The notes: a model not told the origin generated them from the letters alone. A DNA stretch of 64,000 bases from Sulfuritalea sp. (GCA_016710465.1 JADJVS010000014.1:558001-622000), one strand, 5' to 3'. Positions 1-8,610 are shown, numbered from the stretch's first letter. Numbers and translations: made by a program.

Positions 1-393
1 GGTGGAGATCACGCAATCGATCCCGGCCTGTGCCGCCTGGCGCGCCAGGGTGCCGATCACGTCGTCGGCCTCGACACCGGACTCCATCAGCAGCGGCCAG
101 CCGGCGGCGCGGATGCATTCGTGCAGCGGCTCGATCTGCGCCACCAGGTCATCGGGCATCGGCGGGCGGTGGGCCTTGTAGTCCGGGTACCAGTCGTCGC
201 GGAAGGTCTTGCCCTTGGCGTCGAACACCACCGTGCGAAAATCTGCCTTATAGTCGGCTTCAAGCACGCGCAGCATCGACAGCACGCCGCGTATCGCCCC
301 CGTCGGCTGGCCGTTCGAGGTGCGCAGATCCGGCAGCGCATGGAAGGCGCGGTAGAGATAGGACGAGCCGTCGACGAGCAGCAGCGTGGGCAT
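1..393 (-). CDS. polA: DNA polymerase I, N-terminal part (runs off left edge)
   Basis: First 131 codons of DNA polymerase I. The visible portion is the 5'-3' exonuclease (flap nuclease) domain that removes RNA primers and damaged strands during lagging-strand maturation and repair. LLLVDGSSYLYRAF opens the protein with metal-site Asp8; Asp58 lies in the VVFDAKG strand, YKAHR (72-76) and EADD (108-111) are family signatures. The start is the ATG at 393. The divergent gene at 409 begins 15 bases away, so both genes must be expressed from a very short shared region or from promoters inside each other. The polymerase domain lies outside the window. Confidence 0.95.
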   Translation of the reverse strand, partial: MPTLLLVDGSSYLYRAFHALPDLRTSNGQPTGAIRGVLSMLRVLEADYKADFRTVVFDAKGKTFRDDWYPDYKAHRPPMPDDLVAQIEPLHECIRAAGWPLLMESGVEADDVIGTLARQAAQAGIDCVIST

Positions 394-408
394 TGGGAGT
401 GATGCTGA

Positions 409-1161
409 ATGAATGAAAAGGACAAGCTGCCGAAGGTCTTGGCGAAGGGAGCGCGAAGCGCCGAGGTAGCCGCGCCGACGCCGCCCGCGACAAGCGCGCG
501 TGAAGCCTGGCGGGTCTTCGGCATTATGGCAGAGTTCGTCGAGGCGACCGAGCGCCTGGCCACCGTGCGCCCGGCCGTATCCATCTTCGGCAGCGCGCGC
601 GTGACGCCGGAGTCACCCTACTACCAGCAAACCGAAAAAATCGCCCGCCTGTTGTCGGATGCCGGCTTCGCCGTCGTCTCCGGCGGCGGCCCGGGCGTCA
701 TGGAAGCCGCCAACAAGGGCGCCTTCGAAGGCAAGAGCCTTTCTATCGGTCTCAACATCCAGTTGCCGCACGAGCAGCAGGCCAACCACTACCAGGACAT
801 CTCGCAAAGCTTCCGCCACTTCTTCGCCCGCAAGTACATGTTCGTCAAGGTGGCCGCCGCCTATGTGGTGATGCCCGGCGGCTTCGGCACCCTCGACGAG
901 TTGCTCGAGGCCCTGACCCTGATCCAGACCGGCAAGACGCCGCCCATCCCGCTGATCCTGGTCGGCAGCGAATTCTGGGCCGGAATGCTGCAGTGGTTCC
1001 GCGACCGCCTGATCGCCGAAGGCATGATCAATCCCGAGGACATCGACCTGTTGCAGGTGATCGACGAACCCGAGCGCGTGGTGGCGGCGATTTTCGACCA
1101 TTACGAAACGCGCGGCTTCGGGCCGCTGCCCGAAGAGCATGAGCTGCTGCTTAACCTTTGA
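409..1161 (+). CDS. LOG-family protein (TIGR00730 Rossmann fold)
   Basis: 250-residue member of the lysine decarboxylase-like/LOG family, known to cleave cytokinin riboside monophosphate or other nucleotide monophosphates at the N-glycosidic bond. The signatures are a GGGPGVMEA segment near residues 92-100 and PGGFGTLDE at 156-164, which bind the phosphate and ribose. The family core is about 200 residues, so the first 40 residues (Lys/Ala/Pro-rich) are an extension; an alternative start is the ATG at the IMAEF segment near 526. In bacteria the physiological substrate is often unclear, so the family assignment is firmer than the exact reaction. Confidence 0.88.
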   Translation: MNEKDKLPKVLAKGARSAEVAAPTPPATSAREAWRVFGIMAEFVEATERLATVRPAVSIFGSARVTPESPYYQQTEKIARLLSDAGFAVVSGGGPGVMEAANKGAFEGKSLSIGLNIQLPHEQQANHYQDISQSFRHFFARKYMFVKVAAAYVVMPGGFGTLDELLEALTLIQTGKTPPIPLILVGSEFWAGMLQWFRDRLIAEGMINPEDIDLLQVIDEPERVVAAIFDHYETRGFGPLPEEHELLLNL

Positions 1162-1192
1162 TAGACTTGCCGCAATTCACAGAGGATCCGCC

Positions 1193-1525
1193 ATGCGCCG
1201 CCTGCTCCCATTGCTGTTTGCCATCCTTGCGCTGAATGTCGCGGCGCAGACCCGGCCACCCAAGCTGGAACCGATTCCCGAACCGCCCCCGCCCCCGCCC
1301 GGATTGCAAAACGAGGCCCTTGAACCGCAGGTGACCATCGTCAAGCGCGGCGAGGACAAGGTCGAGGAATTCCGCCTGGCCGGCAAGCTCTACATGCAGA
1401 AAGTGACACCGCCGCATGGCGTTTCCTATTACCTGGTCGACCACGGCGGCGACGGCCAGTGGGTGCGGCAGGATTCGAAGGATGCCGGCCTGCGCGTGCC
1501 GATGTGGGTGATCGGGACGTTCTGA
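1193..1525 (+). CDS. DUF2782 family periplasmic protein
   Basis: 110-residue protein with an N-terminal signal peptide (MRRLLPLLFAILALNVAAQ), a proline-rich linker (EPPPPPPG) and a small conserved C-terminal domain containing GEDKVEEFRLAGKLYMQKV. It matches the DUF2782 family, which is commonly found beside polA in betaproteobacteria as here. Function is unknown. I chose the ATG at 1193 because it begins the signal peptide; an in-frame ATG at 1139 would overlap the preceding gene and bury the hydrophobic segment. Confidence 0.85.
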   Translation: MRRLLPLLFAILALNVAAQTRPPKLEPIPEPPPPPPGLQNEALEPQVTIVKRGEDKVEEFRLAGKLYMQKVTPPHGVSYYLVDHGGDGQWVRQDSKDAGLRVPMWVIGTF

Positions 1526-2703
1526 ACGCAGCGCCCGCCGCGCGCGACGTCGCCCGCTTCGGCCAGGTCTTCACCCCACCGGCGATCGTCGAACGCATGC
1601 TGGCGTTGCGCCGCAATGCCGGACGGGTCCTCGACCCGGCCTGCGGCGACGGCGCTTTCTCCTCGCGCATTCCCGGCTGCGTGGCGATCGAGCTCGATGC
1701 CGCGCATTGCCCGCCCGGCGCGCTCAACATCGATTTTTTTTCCTATCCCGAGAGCGAGAAGTTCGTCGGCATCATCGGCAACCCGCCTTACGTCAAGGCG
1801 CGCGACATCCTGCCGAAAACCGCGCTGTACTTCGGCTCCAGCCTGCTCGACGGCCACGCCAACCTCTACCTGCATTTCGTCGAGAAATGCGTTCGACATC
1901 TGGCGCCGCTGGGCGAACTGATCCTGATCACGCCGCGCGATTTCCTCAAGGCCACGGGTGCGGCACGACTCAATACCTGGCTCTACGACCAGGGCACGAT
2001 CACCGATTTCGAGGATCTTGGCGACGCGAAAGTGTTTGCCGGCGCCACGCCGAACTGCGCGATCTGGCGCTTCGTGCGTGGCGACATGAGCCATCGCCTG
2101 AGGGACGGCCGGCGCATGGCGCTGTCCGGTGGCCAATTGATGTTCACCCGCGGCATCTACAGCCTGCCGCTGGCCAGCGTATTTGCCGTCAAGGTCGGCG
2201 CGGTGTCCGGCGCCGACGAGATATTCAGCGAGCCGGAGCACGCCAACGTCGAATTCGTCTGCTCGAAGACGGCGCAGACCGGGCAGACGCGACGCATGAT
2301 CCATCTCGACCGCGAAGGCCCGATCCCCTGGCTGGAGCAGCACAAGGAGCGCCTGCTGGCGCGCCGTGTGGCACGCTTCGACGAAACCAATTGGTGGAAA
2401 TGGGGCCGCCGCCATCACGTTTCGGATGCGCCGCGCATTTACGTCAACGGCAAGACGCGCAACGCGAAGCCCTTCTTCATGCATGCCTGCAAGGATTACG
2501 ACGGCGCGGTGCTGGCGCTGTTTCCCCATCGCGCCAAGCTCAATCCGTCGCAGATGACACATCTGACCGACATGCTCAACGCCGTCGATTGGGCCGAACT
2601 CGGCTTCGTCTGCGACGGCCGCTATCTTTTTTCCCAGCGCAGCCTGGAGCAGGCATTGCTGCCGGAATCCTTTTCTGAATACGCGGTGAAGGGCCTGGTG
2701 TAA
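1504..2703 (+). CDS. Class I N6-adenine DNA methyltransferase, orphan
   Basis: About 399 residues. The N-terminal FGQVFTPPAIVERML segment (motif X-like), VLDPACGDGAFSS (SAM motif I) and IIGNPPYVKA (catalytic NPPY, motif IV) identify an N6-adenine methylase of the Eco57I/gamma type. There is no endonuclease or specificity gene next to it; it sits between DUF2782 and glutathione synthesis genes. The start is uncertain: GTG 1504 gives a 22-base overlap with the upstream gene, while GTG 1459 would overlap by 67. Either it is an epigenetic orphan methylase, or it acts on another substrate such as RNA, which NPPY alone cannot exclude. Confidence 0.8.
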   Translation: MGDRDVLNAAPAARDVARFGQVFTPPAIVERMLALRRNAGRVLDPACGDGAFSSRIPGCVAIELDAAHCPPGALNIDFFSYPESEKFVGIIGNPPYVKARDILPKTALYFGSSLLDGHANLYLHFVEKCVRHLAPLGELILITPRDFLKATGAARLNTWLYDQGTITDFEDLGDAKVFAGATPNCAIWRFVRGDMSHRLRDGRRMALSGGQLMFTRGIYSLPLASVFAVKVGAVSGADEIFSEPEHANVEFVCSKTAQTGQTRRMIHLDREGPIPWLEQHKERLLARRVARFDETNWWKWGRRHHVSDAPRIYVNGKTRNAKPFFMHACKDYDGAVLALFPHRAKLNPSQMTHLTDMLNAVDWAELGFVCDGRYLFSQRSLEQALLPESFSEYAVKGLV

Positions 2704-2712
2704 GCTCGCGCG

Positions 2713-4002
2713 ATGGTCCCCCACCTCACCACCGCCCTCACCGGCCCGCTGCTCGAACTCGAGCGCCGCATCCTCGACAACGGCACCGCCGTCGAGCGCT
2801 GGCTGCGCACGCAGTGGCTGGAACACACGCCGCCCTTCTACAGCTCGGTCGACCTGCGCAACGCCGGCTTCAAGCTGGCGCCGGTCGACACCAACCTGTT
2901 TCCCGGCGGCTTCAACAACCTCAACCCGGCCTTCCTGCCGCTGTGCGTGCAGGCGGCGATGTCGGCGATCGAGAAGATCTGCCCCGAGGCGCGCAATCTC
3001 CTGCTGGTGCCGGAGAACCACACGCGCAACCAGTTCTACCTGATGAACGTCGCCCGTCTGGCCAACATCCTGCACCACACGGGGCTCGAAGTACGCATAG
3101 GCAGCCTGCTGCCCGAGATCATCGCGCCCACCGTGCTCGACCTGCCGGATGGCCAGAAGCTGATGCTGGAACCGCTCAAGCGGCTCGGTGCCGAAGGCCG
3201 CCGGCTGGGCCTGGAGGATTTCGACCCCTGCGCCATCCTGCTCAACAACGACCTCTCGGGCGGCGTGCCGCCGCTGCTGGAAAACATCCACGAGCAGTTC
3301 CTGATTCCGCCGCCCTGGGCCGGCTGGCATGTGCGGCGCAAGTCGCGCCACTTCGCCGCCTACCAGGACGTCGCCATCGCCTTCGCCAACGAGATCGGCA
3401 TCGACCCCTGGCTGATCAATTCCGAGTTCGAGACCTGCGGCAAGGTCAACTTCCACGAGCGCGCCGGCGAGGAATGCCTGGCCGCCAACATCGACACCCT
3501 GCTCTACCGCATGCGCGCCAAGTACAAGGAGTACGGCATCGCGTCCGAGCCTTTCGTCATCGTCAAGGCCGACGCCGGCACCTATGGCATGGGCATCATG
3601 ACGGTGAAGGACGCCAGCGAGGTGAAGAACCTCAACCGCAAGCAGCGCAACAAGATGGCGGTGGTCAAGGAAGGCCTGCAGGTCACCGAAGTCATCATCC
3701 AGGAAGGCGTGCCGACCTTCGAGCGCGTCGATGAGGGCACTGCCGAGCCGGTGGTGTACATGATCGACCGCTACGTCGTCGGCGGCTTCTACCGCGTCAA
3801 TACCGGGCGCGGCATCGACGAAAATCTCAACGCACCGGGCATGACCTTCAAGCCGCTGGCCTTCGAGACCGGGTGTTCCCTGCCCGACGTCCAGCTCGGT
3901 CCCGACGCGCCGCCAAACCGCTTCTACGCCTACGGCGTGGTGGCGCGCCTGGCCATGCTCGCCGCCTCGCTGGAACTCGAACGCGCCGCTCCGCAGGAGT
4001 AA
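2713..4002 (+). CDS. gshA: Glutamate--cysteine ligase, proteobacterial type
   Basis: 429-residue enzyme that joins glutamate and cysteine using ATP, the first step of glutathione synthesis in the cytoplasm. It belongs to the GshA family PF08886/TIGR02049 found in beta- and acidophilic gammaproteobacteria, unrelated in sequence to enteric GshA. Recognisable conserved segments include YSSVDLRNAGFKLAPVDTN near residue 37, FPGGFNNLNP, and VKADAGTYGMGIMTV, an ATP-binding-like glycine-rich region. It lies 3 bases upstream of gshB with which it forms an operon. Confidence 0.92.
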   Translation: MVPHLTTALTGPLLELERRILDNGTAVERWLRTQWLEHTPPFYSSVDLRNAGFKLAPVDTNLFPGGFNNLNPAFLPLCVQAAMSAIEKICPEARNLLLVPENHTRNQFYLMNVARLANILHHTGLEVRIGSLLPEIIAPTVLDLPDGQKLMLEPLKRLGAEGRRLGLEDFDPCAILLNNDLSGGVPPLLENIHEQFLIPPPWAGWHVRRKSRHFAAYQDVAIAFANEIGIDPWLINSEFETCGKVNFHERAGEECLAANIDTLLYRMRAKYKEYGIASEPFVIVKADAGTYGMGIMTVKDASEVKNLNRKQRNKMAVVKEGLQVTEVIIQEGVPTFERVDEGTAEPVVYMIDRYVVGGFYRVNTGRGIDENLNAPGMTFKPLAFETGCSLPDVQLGPDAPPNRFYAYGVVARLAMLAASLELERAAPQE

Positions 4003-4005
4003 GCC

Positions 4006-4953
4006 ATGAAATTCGCGTTCATCCTCGATCCGCTGGAAGGCCTCAAGGCGTACAAGGATTCGTCGGTCGCCATGATGCGCGCGGCGGCGAAGCGCGGCCA
4101 CGAGGTATGGGCCATCCAGCGCGCGGCGCTGACCTGGCGCGAGGGCGTCGTCGCCGCGCGCGCGCAGTGCCTGGAAGTCGGCGCTGACGATACGGCGTGG
4201 TTCGCCGTGGCGGAAGAGGCCGTGCTGCCGCTGACCGCCTACGACGCCGTGCTGATGCGCCAGGACCCGCCCTTCGATTTCGAGTATGTCGCCGCCACCT
4301 GGCTGCTGGAGCGTGCCGAGGCCGAGGGCGCGCGCATCTGGAACAAGCCGCGTTCGATCCGCGACCACTCCGAGAAGGTGGCGATCACCGAGTTTCCGCA
4401 GTTCACGCCGACCACGCTGATCGCGCGCGACCCGGCCGACATCCATGCCTTCATCGACGAACTCGGCGACGTCATCCTCAAGCCGCTCGACGGCATGGGC
4501 GGCAGCAGCATCTTCCGCGTCGGCCGCGAAGACGCCAACCGCAATGTCATCGTCGAGACGCTGACTCACTTCGGCGCGCGCAGCATCATGGCGCAGCGCT
4601 ACCTGCCGGCGATCAGCCACGGCGACAAGCGCATCCTGCTGATCGGCGGCGAGCCGGTGCCCTATTGCCTGGCGCGCATCCCCAAGCCCGGCGAATCGCG
4701 CGGCAACCTTGCCGCCGGCGGCAAGGGCGTGGCGCGGCCGCTGCTCGGTCGCGACCGCGAAATCGCCGAGGCGCTGGCGCCGACTCTCTGGGCGCGCGGC
4801 CTCTTGATCGTCGGCCTGGATGTGATCGGCGACAGCCTGACCGAGATCAACGTCACCAGCCCGACCTGTTTCGTCGAGATCGCGCAACAGACGCGCTTCG
4901 ACGTCGCCACGCTGGCCATCGCCGCCCTTGAGAGGGAATGCACCGCTTCCTGA
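4006..4953 (+). CDS. gshB: Glutathione synthetase
   Basis: 315-residue ATP-grasp ligase adding glycine to gamma-glutamylcysteine. MKFAFILDPLEGLKAYKDSS is the family N-terminus; RQDPPFDFEYV, KPLDGMGGSSIFRV and the C-terminal GLDVIGDSLTEINVTSPT (metal-binding Glu/Asn of the ATP-grasp) are diagnostic. An AGGAG lies just before the ATG. The last 16 bases overlap apbE. Two copies of the dispersed 23-bp motif described elsewhere fall inside this gene, on opposite strands. Confidence 0.96.
   Translation: MKFAFILDPLEGLKAYKDSSVAMMRAAAKRGHEVWAIQRAALTWREGVVAARAQCLEVGADDTAWFAVAEEAVLPLTAYDAVLMRQDPPFDFEYVAATWLLERAEAEGARIWNKPRSIRDHSEKVAITEFPQFTPTTLIARDPADIHAFIDELGDVILKPLDGMGGSSIFRVGREDANRNVIVETLTHFGARSIMAQRYLPAISHGDKRILLIGGEPVPYCLARIPKPGESRGNLAAGGKGVARPLLGRDREIAEALAPTLWARGLLIVGLDVIGDSLTEINVTSPTCFVEIAQQTRFDVATLAIAALERECTAS
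4176..4198 (+). repeat. Dispersed 23-bp motif, in gshB (sense)
   Basis: AGTCGGCGC-N7-ACGGCGT. Read as VGADDTA. Confidence 0.75.
4763..4785 (-). repeat. Dispersed 23-bp motif, in gshB (antisense)
   Basis: AGTCGGCGC-N7-TCGGCGA on the minus strand; the gene reads it as ALAPTL. One mismatch in the right half. Confidence 0.65.
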
Positions 4954-5984
4954 CGCTGCTCACCGCGGTCTGGCTGCTGGCCGCTTGCGGATCGCCCGAG
5001 CCCTGGCGCACCGAGTCCTACGTCTTCGGCACCCGCGTCGAACTGTCCATCGCCGGCGTGCCCGAAGCCCGCGCGCGCGCCGCCGCCGACAAGGTGTTGC
5101 GCGATTTCGACGTCCTGCATCGGACTTACCACGCTTGGCAAGCCTCGGAGCTTTCGGCGCTGAACGAGTCCATCGCCGCAGGTCGCCGCCATGAGGTCTC
5201 CGCCGAATTCGCCGCCTACATCCGCGAGGCGCAGGCCGTGGCCGGCGCCGGCGAGCACTTGTTCGATCCCGGCATCGGCCGCCTGATCGCGCTCTGGGGC
5301 TTCCATGCCGACGAGATCCAGCCGCGCCTGCCCGACGCGGACGCACTCAAGGCGCTGGTCGCGCGCAAGCCGTCGATCGCCGACCTGAGCCTGGATGGCA
5401 ACCGGGTCAGCAGCCGCAACCCGGCCGTCGCGCTCGATTTCGGCGGCTACCTCAAGGGCGTGGCGCTCGATCGCGCGATGGCCTCGCTCAAGGCCGATGG
5501 CATAGGCAACGCGCTGGTCAACATCGGCGGCAATGTCATGGCGCTGGGCACCCGCGATGGCGCCGGCACGACCTGGCGCATCGGCATCCAGCACCCGCGG
5601 CCGCGCACGGTGGGCGGCGCGCCGCTGGCCACGCTGGAACTGCGCGACGGCGAAGCCATCGGCACCTCGGGCGACTACCATCGCTATTTCGAGGTCGACG
5701 GCCGTCGCTACTGCCATCTGCTCGACCCGCGCAGCGGATATCCGGCCGCGGGCACGCAGGCCGTGACCGTGCTGATCGCGCCGGGCAAGGCGGCGGGCAT
5801 GCGCTCGGATGCCCTGTCCAAGCCCATCTTCATCGCCGGCGCCGATTGGCGGGCGATGGCGCGCAAGCTCGGTGTCGAAGCCGTGCTGAGAGTCGGCGCC
5901 GACGGTACGGCGAGCGTGACTCCGGCGATGCAGGCGCGACTCAAAATCGACCAGCCCGATCTCAAGCTGGCGCTCGTTCCCTGA
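4938..5984 (+). CDS. apbE: FAD:protein FMN transferase
   Basis: 348-residue lipoprotein (MHRFLTLLTAVWLLAACGS, lipobox Cys). ApbE uses FAD to attach FMN covalently to a threonine of target flavoproteins such as NqrB, NqrC or RnfG on the periplasmic side. The motifs LDFGGYLKGVALDRAM, NALVNIGGNVMALG, TSGDYHRYF and CHLLDPRSGYP are the nucleotide- and Mg-binding elements. The start overlaps gshB by 16 bases and has GAGAGGGA upstream, so translation is probably coupled. No target flavoprotein is encoded in this window. Confidence 0.93.
   Translation: MHRFLTLLTAVWLLAACGSPEPWRTESYVFGTRVELSIAGVPEARARAAADKVLRDFDVLHRTYHAWQASELSALNESIAAGRRHEVSAEFAAYIREAQAVAGAGEHLFDPGIGRLIALWGFHADEIQPRLPDADALKALVARKPSIADLSLDGNRVSSRNPAVALDFGGYLKGVALDRAMASLKADGIGNALVNIGGNVMALGTRDGAGTTWRIGIQHPRPRTVGGAPLATLELRDGEAIGTSGDYHRYFEVDGRRYCHLLDPRSGYPAAGTQAVTVLIAPGKAAGMRSDALSKPIFIAGADWRAMARKLGVEAVLRVGADGTASVTPAMQARLKIDQPDLKLALVP
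5891..5913 (+). repeat. Dispersed 23-bp motif, in apbE (sense)
   Basis: AGTCGGCGC-N7-ACGGCGA, read as RVGADGTA near the C-terminus of ApbE. Confidence 0.8.
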
Positions 5985-6035
5985 TTTCCCGCGCGGCCCG
6001 GAAACGCCCATGCGGCGGGCTGTTACAATCGATCC

Positions 6036-6425
6036 ATGATCGGCATATTCCTCCTTACCCACAGCGCTTATGGCGAGGCCCTGATCCAGTGCGCCTGCCA
6101 TGTGCTGAACAAGCGGCCGCCGCAGATCGTCCAGCTCGGCATGGCCGCGCAGGACGATCCGCTCGACGCGCTGCCGCTGGCGGGCGAGATGCTGAAGCTG
6201 GTCGACAGCGGCGACGGCGTGCTGATCCTCACCGACATCTACGGCGCCACGCCCGCCAACACCGCCATGAAGCTGCTCGAACCGGGACGCATCGAAGGCG
6301 TGGCCGGGGTCAACCTGCCGATGCTGCTGCGCGCCCTGACCTACCGCGACAAGGACATGGAAACCCTGATCACGCGCTCGATCGCCGGCGGACGCGACGG
6401 CGTGCTCAACATGCTGAAGCACTGA
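6036..6425 (+). CDS. PTS EIIA component, mannose/fructose type
   Basis: 129-residue cytoplasmic EIIA of the mannose-sorbose superfamily, with phospho-acceptor His9 in IFLLTHSAYGE and the conserved LTDIYGATPANTA loop. It receives phosphate from HPr, whose gene overlaps it by one base (TGATG). No EIIB or EIIC permease follows, so the chain is probably regulatory rather than for sugar uptake, as known for many betaproteobacteria. Confidence 0.9.
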   Translation: MIGIFLLTHSAYGEALIQCACHVLNKRPPQIVQLGMAAQDDPLDALPLAGEMLKLVDSGDGVLILTDIYGATPANTAMKLLEPGRIEGVAGVNLPMLLRALTYRDKDMETLITRSIAGGRDGVLNMLKH

Positions 6426-6694
6426 TGCCGCGCGCCGACGCCGAAATCGTCAACAAGCTCGGGCTCCACGCCCGCGCTTCCGCCAAGCTGACCCAGCTCG
6501 CCGGGTCCTTTTCCTGCGAAGTCTGGATGGAGCGGGGCAGCCGGCGCATCAATGCCAAAAGCATCATGGGGGTGATGATGCTGGCCGCCGGCAAGGGCTC
6601 GACCGTGACCGTCGACACCGAAGGCGAAGGTGCCGACGAGGCCTTGCAAGCCATGCTCGCGCTGATCGGCAACCGCTTCGGAGAGGACGAGTGA
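6425..6694 (+). CDS. ptsH: Phosphocarrier protein HPr
   Basis: 89-residue HPr. His15 (NKLGLHARAS) is the residue phosphorylated by enzyme I; Ser46 in AKSIMGVMML is the site used by HPr kinase in organisms that have HprK. It starts with the ATG overlapping the EIIA stop codon. ptsI follows 46 bases later. Length and both phosphorylation sites are typical, so the protein should be functional. Confidence 0.95.
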   Translation: MPRADAEIVNKLGLHARASAKLTQLAGSFSCEVWMERGSRRINAKSIMGVMMLAAGKGSTVTVDTEGEGADEALQAMLALIGNRFGEDE

Positions 6695-6740
6695 ACGGCG
6701 ATTGGCGCCGGGTCACACCGGGGCACGCGGCGGACGGGCC

Positions 6741-8477
6741 ATGACATTCAGCCTCCACGGCCAGGCGGTTTCCGCCGGCATCGCCATCGGCCGCGCTCAT
6801 CTCATATCCAACGCGATCCTCGAGGTCGCCCACTACCAGGTGCGCGAGAAGGACGTCGAGGCGGAGCTGGCGCGCTTCGAGCATGCCCGCCAGGTCATTG
6901 CCGGCGAGCTGGCCAACCTGCACGAAGAGGCATCGGCACCAGGCGCCCCGACCGAGCTAGCGGCTTTCGTCGAAGTTCACGCGATGCTGCTGGCCGATCC
7001 GCTGCTCGCCGAGACGCCCAAGCAGTTGATCCGCGAACGGCGCTGCAACGCCGAATGGGCACTGGTGCAGCAGATGGAGACCCTGGTCGCCCAGTTCGAC
7101 GAAATGGACGACTCCTATTTGCGCGAGCGGCGCAGCGACGTGGTCCAGGTTGTCGAACGCGTGCTCAAGGCGCTGCAGGGCAAGGCGCGCAGGATTTCGC
7201 GGCGCAAGGCGGCGAGCGAAGACGAACTGATCGTGGTCGCCAACGATCTTTCTCCGGCCGACACCATACAGTTCAAGAACCTCAAGATCGGCGGCTTCGT
7301 CACCGACCTCGGCGGCTCCACCTCGCACACCGCCATTGTTGCCCGCAGCCTGGCGATTCCGGCGGTGGTCGGCATGCAGCATGCGCGGCCGCTGATCCAG
7401 GACGACGACCTGCTGATCCTCGACGGCACGCGCGGCGTGCTGATCGTCGATCCCGACCCCGGCGTGCTGCGGGAATACCGCCTGCGCCGCACCGAGCTGG
7501 AGCTCGACCGGTCCAAGCTCAAGCGCCTGATCGGCTCGCGCTCGCGGACGCTTGACGGCGAGGATGTCGAGCTGCACGCCAACATCGAGCTGCCGCAGGA
7601 CACCGAACGCGCGCGCGAGGTCGGCGCCGACGGCGTCGGCCTGTTCCGCACCGAGTTCCTGTTCATGAATCGCGACGAGCTGCCCGGCGAGGAAGAGCAG
7701 TTCGAGGCCTACCGCGCCGTGGTCAAGGCCATGAACGGCAAGCCGGTCACCATTCGTACCCTGGACATCGGCGCCGACAAGGAGGCGCGCGCCCTGCGCA
7801 CGCGCGCCGGAAACCGCGTTTCGCCCAACCCGGCCCTGGGCCTGCGCGCGATCCGCTTCTGCCTGGCCGAACCGCAGCTCTTCCTGGTGCAGTTGCGCGC
7901 CATCCTGCGCGCTTCGCATTTCGGCAAGGTGCGGCTGCTGATCCCGATGCTGGCCCATGCCCATGAGATCGAGCAGACCCTGTCGCTGATCGAGCTGGCG
8001 CGCCTGCAGCTTGCCGACGCGCGGCAGAAGCTGAGCCGGGTGGATGTCGGCGGCATGATCGAAATCCCCGCTGCGGCGCTGGCGCTCGGACCCTTCCTGC
8101 GCAAACTGGATTTCCTTTCCATCGGCACCAACGACCTGATCCAGTACACCCTGGCCATCGATCGCACCGACGACGCGGTAGCCCACCTGTACGATCCGCT
8201 GCACCCGGCCGTGCTCAGGCTGATGGCGCAGACCATCCAGAGCGCGCAGCGCGCCTTGATGCCGGTCGCGGTTTGCGGCGAGATGGCCGGCGACCCGAAG
8301 CTGACCAAGCTGCTGCTGGGCATGGGCCTGCGCCAGTTCTCGATGCATCCGTCGCAACTGCTCGAAGTCAAGCAGCAGGTCATGATGTCCGACTCGGCCC
8401 AGTTGGCCTTGCGTGTCGCCAAGATGCTCAAGCTCGACGAGCGGGACAAGATCGCCGAGCTCGTCGAGAAGCTCTGA
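6741..8477 (+). CDS. ptsI: Phosphoenolpyruvate-protein phosphotransferase (enzyme I)
   Basis: 578-residue enzyme I, which autophosphorylates from phosphoenolpyruvate and passes phosphate to HPr. The domains are an N-terminal HPr-binding and swivelling phosphohistidine domain with active His196 in GGSTSHTAIVA, then a C-terminal PEP-binding TIM barrel with GVGLFRTEFLFM and the conserved Cys of VAVCGEMAGDP. The ATG at 6741 begins the family-typical MTFSLHGQAVSAGIAIG; a TTG at 6702 is less likely. With EIIA and HPr it forms a three-gene operon. Confidence 0.95.
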   Translation: MTFSLHGQAVSAGIAIGRAHLISNAILEVAHYQVREKDVEAELARFEHARQVIAGELANLHEEASAPGAPTELAAFVEVHAMLLADPLLAETPKQLIRERRCNAEWALVQQMETLVAQFDEMDDSYLRERRSDVVQVVERVLKALQGKARRISRRKAASEDELIVVANDLSPADTIQFKNLKIGGFVTDLGGSTSHTAIVARSLAIPAVVGMQHARPLIQDDDLLILDGTRGVLIVDPDPGVLREYRLRRTELELDRSKLKRLIGSRSRTLDGEDVELHANIELPQDTERAREVGADGVGLFRTEFLFMNRDELPGEEEQFEAYRAVVKAMNGKPVTIRTLDIGADKEARALRTRAGNRVSPNPALGLRAIRFCLAEPQLFLVQLRAILRASHFGKVRLLIPMLAHAHEIEQTLSLIELARLQLADARQKLSRVDVGGMIEIPAAALALGPFLRKLDFLSIGTNDLIQYTLAIDRTDDAVAHLYDPLHPAVLRLMAQTIQSAQRALMPVAVCGEMAGDPKLTKLLLGMGLRQFSMHPSQLLEVKQQVMMSDSAQLALRVAKMLKLDERDKIAELVEKL

Positions 8478-8484
8478 CCGCGGA

Positions 8485-8513
8485 TTGACAAGCTCCGCCC
8501 GGCGCGGCATAGT
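8485..8513 (+). promoter_or_regulatory. Promoter for the metX leader
   Basis: A consensus -35 TTGACA (8485-8490), 17-base spacer and CATAGT -10 (8508-8513, 4 of 6) lie just after the ptsI stop. Predicted start of transcription near 8520, one base before the SAM-II aptamer, which fits a leader that begins with the riboswitch. Confidence 0.7.
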
Positions 8514-8520
8514 TTGTCCA

Positions 8521-8576
8521 TCGCGCCAATTTGACTCGGCTTGCGGGCGCGCAATAAATACGGCTAAGGTGAGGGG
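8521..8576 (+). ncRNA. SAM-II riboswitch upstream of metX
   Basis: The stretch matches the SAM-II (SAM_alpha, RF00521) consensus from memory: a P1 stem (8522-8527 CGCGCC with 8546-8551 GGCGCG), the loop AATTTGACTCGGCTTGC, then AATAAATACGGCTAA before a purine-rich GGTGAGGGG. SAM-II binds S-adenosylmethionine through an H-type pseudoknot and turns off methionine genes. Gene context (metX) is the classic one. SAM-II is best known from alphaproteobacteria. A covariance search was not possible. Confidence 0.88.
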
Positions 8577-8580
8577 ATCG

Positions 8581-8610
8581 ATGCCCGGCCTGTTGCCGGG
8601 CATTTGTTTT
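8581..8610 (+). terminator. Intrinsic terminator/attenuator in the metX leader
   Basis: Perfect 9-bp stem ATGCCCGGC / GCCGGGCAT (8581-8589, 8595-8603) with a 5-base loop, followed by TTGTTTT. It lies 5 bases after the SAM-II aptamer and 50 bases before metX, so it should end ptsI transcripts and attenuate metX transcription. Confidence 0.8.

Noticed and set aside
1429..4887. An open frame of over 1100 codons on the minus strand, antisense to the methylase and gshAB
   Set aside because: Composition is that of a GC-rich shadow frame (His/Arg/Asp/Gln bias); the plus-strand genes have clear family motifs.
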